A DNA stretch of 5,098 nt from an uncultured Aquincola sp. Its GTDB lineage: Bacteria > Pseudomonadota > Gammaproteobacteria > Burkholderiales > Burkholderiaceae. The stretch's first letter is position 1. Every line of letters starts with the position of its first letter. Both the position numbers and the translations under genes were made by a program. This document shows, one piece after another, positions 1 to 4,934 of the stretch. The notes beneath the pieces were generated by a model. That model saw nothing but the letters and a program-made list of their open reading frames with translations. It was not told the DNA's origin and ran no database searches. The stretch lies in assembly GCA_937883885.1 (NCBI GenBank), contig CAKZXL010000015.1, positions 1-5,098 of the forward strand. The letters run 5' to 3'.

Positions 1-1533
1 CACCCGCGCCGGCCAGAAGGTGGGCAGGAACTCGCCGCCCCAGGGCCGGTAGGCCGACAGGCAGCTGGCGGTGTCGGTCTGCCAGGGGCAGGCCATCCAG
101 CGGGTGATGCTGCCGGGGGTGCAGCCGTCCAGCGGGCCATGGGGCGCCAGCGCGCTGGCCGAGGTGAGTTCGCTGCCGTGGTCGGGCTCTTCACCGCCGC
201 GGCGCTGCAAGCGAAAAGGCGCTGCATACAGGCTGGCCACGCGCATGGGCCAGGTGAACTCGGTGCCCGGGTGGAAGGGGCCGCCGGTGGTCTCATCCAG
301 CACCGCGCGGTCGATGCCCTGCACCTGCTCGGCCGGGCTCAAGGCGTCCCACGGCCGGGGCGGCGGCGGCGCGCCGTCGGCGATGAAATCGCCGGCCGCC
401 CACTGACGCAACATCTCGTACTGCGAGGCCAGCACCGCCATCCACATGCGCGGATCGGTGGGCACGTCCACCGTGGCCGCGTCGCCATACACCGGCGGCC
501 AGCTGTCGGCCTGCAGCGCCGCATAGTCGGGCTGGCGGAAGCGGCTGAACACCGCCCGCCGCAGCGCCTGGCTGCCGGGCGAAGGGTCGCCCAGCTGCTC
601 CAGCAGCCGCGGATCGCGGAAGTCGTTCGTCGAGCCCCAGCCGAACTGCAGCGCGAACCCGGCGTTGACCCACTGGTGGTCGGCAAAGCGCGCGAGCAGC
701 GGAAAGATGTCGGTGGAAAAGCGCGGCTGCAGCGGCCGCAGCGTGGGGTCCAGCGCCATGCCCACGTCGCGCAGCAGGTCCCAGCCGGTGACCAGGGCCT
801 GCACGCCCGGCGCATAGTCGGGCGGTGCCACCACCACCCAGGCCCCGGTGGCGCGCAGCTCGCGGCCGCCCAGCACCACCCGCGCCTCCACCGGGCCGTC
901 GGCCACGTCGTCGTGCCAGCCGTCGTTGTTGGCAAAACCGGTGGGCGGCTGGTGGTCATAGGCGGCCGAGTGCCCGCGGCCACCGAGGAACACCAGGCGC
1001 CCGCTGTCGTCGGTGCGCAACTCACCCAGGTACACCGGCTGGCCAAAGAAGCAGCCGTCGTCCAGCCGCAGGTCGGCCTGCTGGCCATCGGCGTTCACGC
1101 CCACGCCGCTGATCGACCGTGCCCGCGGCCGGATGGACAGCTGCGCCCGGTCCGCGCCCATCACCTGCGCATTGCGGCGCAGGCTGACGAAAGGCCGCAC
1201 GTCGGCCCGCTGACCGCGGCTGGCGGGAATGTCCATCGCCTGGTCGAAGTTGAACCAGGCGGCCTTCTCGTTGGCCACCTGCACCGTCCAGGTGATGGGC
1301 CCGTCATCGGCGGTGATCTCGCGCACCACCTGCCCCGCCGCATTGAAGCCGTAGAGCCGGAAGCGCGCCGCCTGCCGCAGCAGGCGGCCCTGCGCATCGC
1401 GGTAGCCGGTGGCTTCGCCCGGCCGCTCGCCCGGCACTTCGGGCCCGAAGAAGAACCCGTCGGGGCTGTTGCCAACCCGGGCGATGCCGATGGACGGGTA
1501 AATCGCCACGCGTTCGATGGTGCTGGGCTGCAT
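1..1533 (-). CDS. LodA/GoxA-like CTQ-dependent amino-acid oxidase, N-terminal 511 residues (3' end outside window)
   Basis: Members of this family oxidatively deaminate amino acids (lysine at the epsilon amine for LodA, glycine for GoxA), giving aldehyde or oxo acid, ammonia and H2O2. They use a cysteine tryptophylquinone made from their own Cys and Trp. Seen here: the N-terminal family signature RVAIYPSIGIARVGNSPD followed by FFFGPEVPGE (residues 8-34), the block GWHDDVADGPV (205-215), and the motif MACPWQTDTASC ending at Cys491. Asp487 and Cys491 have the D-x3-C spacing of Asp512/Cys516 in Marinomonas LodA, where Asp512 is needed for cofactor formation and Cys516 is the cross-linked Cys. 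In LodA the partner Trp lies 65 residues further on, so here it would be outside the window. No signal peptide is seen. The ATG at 1533 has AGGAG six bases upstream, which fixes the start. LodA is about 726 aa, so roughly 200 residues are missing. Substrate cannot be told from this part. A LodB-like FAD protein usually lies next to such genes and may follow beyond position 1. Confidence 0.9.
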   Translation of the reverse strand, partial: MQPSTIERVAIYPSIGIARVGNSPDGFFFGPEVPGERPGEATGYRDAQGRLLRQAARFRLYGFNAAGQVVREITADDGPITWTVQVANEKAAWFNFDQAMDIPASRGQRADVRPFVSLRRNAQVMGADRAQLSIRPRARSISGVGVNADGQQADLRLDDGCFFGQPVYLGELRTDDSGRLVFLGGRGHSAAYDHQPPTGFANNDGWHDDVADGPVEARVVLGGRELRATGAWVVVAPPDYAPGVQALVTGWDLLRDVGMALDPTLRPLQPRFSTDIFPLLARFADHQWVNAGFALQFGWGSTNDFRDPRLLEQLGDPSPGSQALRRAVFSRFRQPDYAALQADSWPPVYGDAATVDVPTDPRMWMAVLASQYEMLRQWAAGDFIADGAPPPPRPWDALSPAEQVQGIDRAVLDETTGGPFHPGTEFTWPMRVASLYAAPFRLQRRGGEEPDHGSELTSASALAPHGPLDGCTPGSITRWMACPWQTDTASCLSAYRPWGGEFLPTFWPARV

Positions 1534-1539
1534 GTCGCA

Positions 1540-1544
1540 CTCCT
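1540..1544 (-). promoter_or_regulatory. Shine-Dalgarno site of the LodA-like gene
   Basis: On the minus strand AGGAG stands six bases before the ATG at 1533-1531. It is the best ribosome binding site in this part of the window and decides the start. A second ATG lies just upstream at 1552-1550 but is out of frame with the conserved N terminus. Confidence 0.75.
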
Positions 1545-1642
1545 GCGCACATGATGGAGCGCCGGTTTTGCCACCGCCCGCCAGGCCGCACAAGGCATGG
1601 GCGGCCCGGCCGTGGCAGGTTTCAGAACACTTCAGATCGAGC

Positions 1643-1668
1643 CCTGCCCGCGATGCCGAGCGGGCAGG
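1643..1668. repeat. Perfect 9-bp inverted repeat with 8-base loop
   Basis: CCTGCCCGC at 1643-1651 pairs perfectly with GCGGGCAGG at 1660-1668. The stem is almost all G-C. No T-run follows on either strand, so it is not a classical intrinsic terminator, and its place between two divergent genes also argues against termination. It could be an operator dyad or a leader hairpin for the plus-strand gene, whose candidate starts lie about 55-80 bases downstream. Confidence 0.55.
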
Positions 1669-1739
1669 CCTGTGGCCAAATAGGGGGTTGACGACACTGC
1701 AGCCGCAGACGGGCGCCTTTCTTGCAGCCTGCGCGGCCA

Positions 1740-3503
1740 ATGCCCTCCATGCCCTGGCCCGCCCTGTTGCGCCGAACCCTCATCCTGTTACGTTGTCTGG
1801 TGTTGGTCGCCGTGCTGGGCGGCGCCCTGCCCGCCGGGGCCGCGCCGCTTCAGGTGGGCGACCAGGACAGCATCAGCCTCTGGCCTGCCCTCACGCTGCG
1901 CCACGACCCCGAACACAACCTGCCGCTGGAAGAAGTGCTGGCCGCCCCCCGCTACTTCCAGAAGCCGGCAGGCACCCCGGCCAACCTGGGGCGCATGCCC
2001 GATACGCTGTGGTTGCGCATCCCGCTGCAGGTGGCCGGCCACGCGCCGGTGCAGCGCGTGTTCGGCATCGACTACCCGCCGCTGGACCGGGTGGACGTGT
2101 ACCTGGTGGCCGGCGGCCAGGTGCTGTCGCATGCGCGCATGGGCAGCTCGCTGGAGCATGAGATGCGGCCGCTGCGCTCACGCACGCTGGCCGCGCCGCT
2201 GGTGCTGCCTCCCGGCGACAGCGAGCTGTACGTGCGGGTGTGGGCCCGCAGCTCGATGGTGCTGCCGCTGACGCTGCGCACGCCCGAAGCCTTCGCCGAG
2301 CACGAAGCCCGCGGCCAGCTGCTGCTGGGCGTGCTGGCCGGGCTGGCCGTGGCCATGCTGCTGTACAGCATCGCCCACGGCGTGGCGCTGCGCGACGGCA
2401 TGTTCGGCTACTACGCGCTGCTGCTGGGCGGCAACCTCGTGTTCTTCATGTCGTACTTCGGCATCCTGGCGCAGCATGTGTGGCCGCATGCGCCGCAGCT
2501 GGCGCAGGAGATTTCGCCGCAGGCGGTGCTGATCGCGGTGTTCGGCGGCTCGGCCTTCATGTCGCGGGCGCTGGCCGTGCGCGAAGTCAGCCGCTGGGCG
2601 GCGCGTGCGCTGGCGCTGCTGGGCGGCACCGCGCTGGCCGGCCTGGCCGCCTACCACCTGGGGCTGATGGACTTCCGGGCGGTGCAAGGCCTGGCCACGC
2701 TGATGGGCCTGCTGCCCACCGCCGTGGCGCTGCCCATCGCGGTGCTGCGCGCCCGCCGCGGCGACCGCATCGCCACCGTGATGGTGCTGGGCTGGAGCAT
2801 CTTCCTGATCGGCACCGCGGCGCTGGTGGGCACCATCCTGGGCAAGCTGCAGCCCACCTTCTGGGCGCTGCACCTGTACCCGCTGGCCACCATGTGCGAG
2901 ATGGCCGTGTGGATGGCGGTGCTGGCGCTGCGGGTGCAGGCCATCCACCGCCATGCCGAGCGCGCGCGGGTGGAAACCCACCGCCTGCGCGACCTGGCCC
3001 ACACCGACCCGCTGACCGGCCTGCCCAACCGGCGCGGCCTGCACGACCGCATGGTGCCGGCGCTGGCCGAAAGCACGCCCGACCAGCTGCTGGCCGTCTA
3101 CCTGCTGGACCTGGACGGCTTCAAGCCGGTGAACGACCAGTACGGCCACGACGTGGGCGACGCGCTGCTGGTGGCCGTGGGGCAGCGGCTGCAGGCCGAG
3201 CTGCGCACCACCGACGCCGTGGCCCGCGTGGGCGGCGACGAATTCGTGGTGCTGGCCAGCGGCCTGCTGGACGCCGAAGCCGCCCATGCGCTGAGCCAGA
3301 AGCTGCTGCAGGCCTTCGACCACCCCTTCCAGGCCGCCGGTCACAGCTGCCAGGTGGGCCTGACCATCGGCTACGCCCTGGCCCCGCTGGACGGCCACGA
3401 CGCCGACGAACTGATCAAGCGCGCCGACGCCGCGATGTACGCCGGCAAACAGGCCGGCCGCCGGCGGGCGCAGCGGGGGGGCAGGATGATGGCGGCGGCG
3501 TGA
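1740..3503 (+). CDS. Membrane diguanylate cyclase: 7TMR-DISMED2-like sensor, seven TM helices, GGDEF domain
   Basis: This 587-aa protein should make c-di-GMP from two GTP at the inner membrane in response to an extracytoplasmic signal. Visible in order: a signal peptide (basic RR near residue 11, hydrophobic run to about 30, likely cut near AGA-AP at 34/35); a periplasmic domain of about 150 residues of 7TMR-DISMED2 type; seven hydrophobic segments near 195-217, 220-245, 257-277, 287-309, 317-339, 343-367 and 377-402 (7TMR-DISM); a short linker; and a GGDEF domain from DPLTGLPNRRGL (about 422) to 575. Catalytic features are intact: DLDGFKPVND with Asp457 (metal) and Asn465 (guanine), GHDVGD with Asp474, and GGDEF at 498-502. 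The inhibitory I-site RTTD (489-492) sits five residues before GGDEF, so product feedback is expected. No EAL domain is present. The start is uncertain: ATG 1740, ATG 1749 and TTG 1722 are in frame and none has a good Shine-Dalgarno. ATG 1740 is chosen as a compromise that keeps the signal peptide. The sensed ligand is unknown. Confidence 0.93.
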   Translation: MPSMPWPALLRRTLILLRCLVLVAVLGGALPAGAAPLQVGDQDSISLWPALTLRHDPEHNLPLEEVLAAPRYFQKPAGTPANLGRMPDTLWLRIPLQVAGHAPVQRVFGIDYPPLDRVDVYLVAGGQVLSHARMGSSLEHEMRPLRSRTLAAPLVLPPGDSELYVRVWARSSMVLPLTLRTPEAFAEHEARGQLLLGVLAGLAVAMLLYSIAHGVALRDGMFGYYALLLGGNLVFFMSYFGILAQHVWPHAPQLAQEISPQAVLIAVFGGSAFMSRALAVREVSRWAARALALLGGTALAGLAAYHLGLMDFRAVQGLATLMGLLPTAVALPIAVLRARRGDRIATVMVLGWSIFLIGTAALVGTILGKLQPTFWALHLYPLATMCEMAVWMAVLALRVQAIHRHAERARVETHRLRDLAHTDPLTGLPNRRGLHDRMVPALAESTPDQLLAVYLLDLDGFKPVNDQYGHDVGDALLVAVGQRLQAELRTTDAVARVGGDEFVVLASGLLDAEAAHALSQKLLQAFDHPFQAAGHSCQVGLTIGYALAPLDGHDADELIKRADAAMYAGKQAGRRRAQRGGRMMAAA

Positions 3504-3507
3504 GTCG

Positions 3508-3530
3508 CCCGCGCGGGAGTGCGCCGCGGG
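3508..3530. terminator. Possible GC hairpin between convergent genes
   Basis: CCCGCG (3508-3513) can pair with CGCGGG (3525-3530) across an 11-base loop, inside the 33-base gap between the stop codons of the convergent cyclase and VOC genes. The position suits a bidirectional terminator, but no T-run follows on either strand. In DNA this GC-rich, such pairings also arise by chance. Confidence 0.2.
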
Positions 3531-3536
3531 TCCGGT

Positions 3537-3917
3537 TCAGCGAGGGTCCGCAGTGGGATGCTGGACGATCTGCAGTTGATTGCCGGACGGATCTTGCAGG
3601 GTGGCGAGGACACCGCCCCACAGCTGCTTTTCCGGCAGCCCTGAGAACATGACGCCGAGCGCTGAAAGCTGTTGGTGTCGGGCTGCCGCATCCTTGACCG
3701 TGAAAGACAGGCCCGTGAAGCGACCGACCAGGAGCCTGTCTTCCTCCGGCGCATCGCTGCCGACTTCTTCGATCACCAGATCGGCAGCCCCGGCCCGGAA
3801 GACGCAGTATCCGTATTCGCTGCCATCTGCCTTGACTGCGAGACCCAGCATTTCAGCGTAGAACCGCTTGGCCGCGGAAAGGTCGTTGACAAAGACTCGT
3901 GCGGTGTTCAGCTCCAT
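3537..3917 (-). CDS. Small VOC-superfamily (glyoxalase/bleomycin-resistance fold) protein
   Basis: The 126-aa product has the length and two-module pattern of a single-domain VOC protein. The first module is TARVFVNDLSAAKRFYAEML (residues 5-24) with the usual strand-then-helix ending in FY..MLGL. The second is GLSFTVKDAAARHQQLSALG (69-88), followed by GGVLATLQDPSGNQLQIVQ with the typical DPxGN turn at 109-113. The ATG at 3917 has AGGAG seven bases upstream; longer in-frame starts to 4025 add a basic, unconserved tail and are rejected. VOC members include isomerases, extradiol dioxygenases, glutathione transferases and drug-binding proteins. The usual metal ligands are not evident: no His in the first strand, and Gln where Glu often follows GN. 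It may therefore be a binding protein or use other ligands. The substrate is unknown. The gene converges on the cyclase, 33 bases apart. GC is lower than in the upstream genes. Confidence 0.88.
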   Translation of the reverse strand: MELNTARVFVNDLSAAKRFYAEMLGLAVKADGSEYGYCVFRAGAADLVIEEVGSDAPEEDRLLVGRFTGLSFTVKDAAARHQQLSALGVMFSGLPEKQLWGGVLATLQDPSGNQLQIVQHPTADPR

Positions 3918-3924
3918 GGTTCTT

Positions 3925-3929
3925 CTCCT
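3925..3929 (-). promoter_or_regulatory. Shine-Dalgarno site of the 126-aa VOC gene
   Basis: AGGAG on the minus strand, seven bases before the ATG at 3917-3915. It supports the short start over in-frame upstream codons. Confidence 0.75.
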
Positions 3930-3987
3930 CGGTGGCTGCTGCTTGGCGGCTGCACGAAGCCTGCAAGACCGCGACAGATCCTGTCCA

Positions 3988-4188
3988 TCAGATGCGCAAA
4001 CTTCCATCGGGTGCCATCGTGCCACGCAGGAGTGGGAGCAGATGGTCGTCCAGACTTTGCTTTCCTCGGGTGGCGGTCTCGATGGCGGTATCTGCTTCGT
4101 ACCAGAACGTAGCTTCGGTCCCGAACGGCCTTGTAGACGGTGACGGGTCGGCCACCGACAGTGCTTTCAGGCCACAGTAATGCGCCAT
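3988..4188 (-). CDS. Possible small hypothetical protein, 66 aa, perhaps the 3' part of a broken gene
   Basis: I do not recognise this protein. From ATG 4188 the frame reads MAHYCGLKALSVAD, then EATFWYEADTAIETAT (residues 25-40), QSLDDHLLPLLRG (44-56), and ends DGSLRI. The mixed aromatic, acidic and hydrophobic content, and third codon positions about two-thirds G or C, look more like coding than the Arg/Pro/Ala-rich shadow frames. It lies between two VOC genes on the same strand, 70 bases before the start of the downstream one. There is no convincing Shine-Dalgarno at this ATG. The frame stays open and coding-like upstream (FVWFNES just before the Met), so the true protein may begin earlier and be interrupted. 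Function is unknown. It is possible that this is not a gene. Confidence 0.4.
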   Translation of the reverse strand: MAHYCGLKALSVADPSPSTRPFGTEATFWYEADTAIETATRGKQSLDDHLLPLLRGTMAPDGSLRI

Positions 4189-4382
4189 GCTTTCGTTGAA
4201 CCAGACGAAGGAAGGCTGCGGCTGCCGGCCGCGGCCCGAGACGCCGGCACGATCTTCGTCAGGTACCGCAGCGCCGTAGCATGGAGCGCCTCCAGGCCAA
4301 GCTGCTTTATCCGCGGCGGCTGAAAACTTGATGCGCAAGGCGGACGAGAAAAGCCAAGATCCCCCAGGGCTTGCCCTGCCAC
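4167..4382 (-). CDS. Weak candidate ORF overlapping the upstream VOC stop codon
   Basis: A GTG at 4382 overlaps the TAG stop of the 141-aa VOC gene by one base (TAGTG), with AGAGG five bases before it, as in translationally coupled genes. The 71-aa reading contains IKQLGLEALHATALRYLTKI, a plausible amphipathic helix with high GC3. The last 15 codons have low GC3, and the neighbouring frame looks more like coding there. It overlaps the 66-aa candidate by 22 bases in another frame. It could be a coupled small protein, the first half of a frameshifted gene, or chance. Confidence 0.22.
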   Translation of the reverse strand: MAGQALGDLGFSRPPCASSFQPPRIKQLGLEALHATALRYLTKIVPASRAAAGSRSLPSSGSTKAWRITVA

Positions 4383-4807
4383 TAGGCCTCTGGGTCGCAG
4401 GTAAAGCCGCGGCAGACAAACGCGAGCTTGTTGCCGTCGGGATCGCGCACATAGGCTGCATAAAAGTCAGGGTTGTACTGCAGCCGTAAACCTGGCGACC
4501 CCTCGGAGCTGCCCCCATTGGCCAGTGCAGTCTCATAGGCCCGTTCGACCTCACCCCAGCTCGTCGCGCGAAGCGCCACCATCGTGCCATTGCCCGCCGT
4601 TGCAGGCCGACCATCCTGCGGCTGGCAGACCCAAAGCGCGAGCTGAACCTGACCGCTCTGCTGATAGGTCCCCCATCCGGCCCATCCCTCCCAGTCACCC
4701 TCGGCAGAGGTGTCGCAACGCGACATTCCGAACACCTGCAGAACGGAATCGTAAAAGGCCACGGCACGCGCAAGATCGTTGGTGCCGAGCGTGATGTAGG
4801 TGAGCAT
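4382..4807 (-). CDS. VOC-superfamily (glyoxalase/bleomycin-resistance fold) protein
   Basis: The 141-aa product is a single-domain VOC protein of a different subtype from its 126-aa neighbour. It starts MLTYITLGTNDLARAVAFYDSVL (module one). It continues with LALWVCQPQDGRPATAGNGT (56-75), a segment typical of small VOC proteins with PATAGNGTH-like motifs, then a helix WGEVERAYETALANGG, NPDFYAAYVRDPDGNKLAFVCR (112-133), and a short tail. In this subtype, as I know it, a His commonly stands in the first strand and another after GNGT; here they are Tyr4 and Met76, so metal binding may be lost or altered. ATG 4807 is chosen because the protein family begins there. The frame is open to 4981, but the extra N terminus is Arg/Gly-rich and unlike VOC. 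There is no strong Shine-Dalgarno; a GC-rich hairpin lies 11 bases before the start. Substrate is unknown. Confidence 0.88.
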   Translation of the reverse strand: MLTYITLGTNDLARAVAFYDSVLQVFGMSRCDTSAEGDWEGWAGWGTYQQSGQVQLALWVCQPQDGRPATAGNGTMVALRATSWGEVERAYETALANGGSSEGSPGLRLQYNPDFYAAYVRDPDGNKLAFVCRGFTCDPEA

Positions 4808-4934
4808 GCATCGTGTGCCGCCCGCCGGGCGGAGGAGCCGAAGGTTCGGCGCAAGCATCCAACATGTCAGGCCGGATGTCCACGCTCCCGCCCACCCCAG
4901 AAGACCCGCACCGCGGGCTGGGCGGCGGCCCGGA
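4808..4934. other. Intergenic gap between co-directional minus-strand genes
   Basis: The 127 bases hold the two short inverted repeats and nothing that reads as a gene. I see no clear promoter on the minus strand, so I cannot say whether the VOC gene has its own promoter or is read through from the gene upstream. Confidence 0.4.
4818..4850. repeat. Two adjacent short inverted repeats upstream of the 141-aa VOC gene
   Basis: CCGCCC-GCC-GGGCGG at 4818-4832 (6-bp stem, 3-base loop) and GCCGAA-GG-TTCGGC at 4837-4850 (6-base arms, realistically a 5-bp stem with a 4-base loop). Both lie in the 127-base gap between the VOC gene and the flavin-reductase-like gene upstream. Neither is followed by a T-run. 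They could slow transcription from the upstream gene or shape the VOC leader. Confidence 0.4.

Larger units (their letters stand above)
1534..1739. other. Divergent intergenic region between the oxidase and the diguanylate cyclase
   Basis: These 206 bases separate two genes transcribed away from each other and must hold both promoters, unless one lies inside a coding region. Seen: the Shine-Dalgarno of the oxidase at the left, a direct repeat TTCAG at 1621-1625 and 1631-1635 (10-base spacing, about one helical turn), a strong inverted repeat at 1643-1668, and a TTGACG at 1688-1693 that resembles a -35 box for the plus-strand gene but has no convincing -10 about 17 bases later. No credible coding sequence occupies it. 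Confidence 0.6.

Noticed and set aside
139..1554. Long plus-strand open frame (471 codons) opposite the oxidase gene
   Set aside because: Its sequence is Arg/Ala/His/Pro-rich with no recognisable domain. It is a shadow of the highly GC3-biased LodA-like gene on the other strand.
1688..1716. Sigma-70 promoter for the cyclase based on TTGACG at 1688-1693
   Set aside because: The -35-like hexamer is good, but the bases about 17 further on (GGGCGC) do not resemble a -10 box. I do not call a promoter.
2178..3398. Long minus-strand open frame (406 codons) opposite the cyclase gene
   Set aside because: It is rich in Gln, His, Gly and Ala in low-complexity runs and lies exactly opposite a well-supported GGDEF gene. 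It is an antisense artefact of high GC.
2240..3652. Plus-strand open frame (470 codons) in another frame of the cyclase gene
   Set aside because: It is Arg/Ala/Gly/Pro-rich with no domain, and overlaps a frame with full catalytic motifs.
3868..4143. Plus-strand 91-codon frame with a short hydrophobic stretch, possibly a small lipoprotein
   Set aside because: The LLLGGCC stretch looks like a lipobox. However, the frame overlaps the well-supported start and Shine-Dalgarno of the VOC gene on the other strand, and the rest of the sequence has no conserved look.
3988..4854. The full 288-codon minus-strand frame as one protein
   Set aside because: Its upstream half lies over the 141-aa VOC gene in a different frame and is Arg/Ser/Pro-rich. 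Only the last 70-80 codons look like coding sequence.
4857..4863. ATCCAAC as an integron attC core site, given small VOC genes in a low-GC block
   Set aside because: It fits the RYYYAAC core, but no GTTRRRY partner occurs in the next 150 bases, so no attC site can be built. There is no cassette array.
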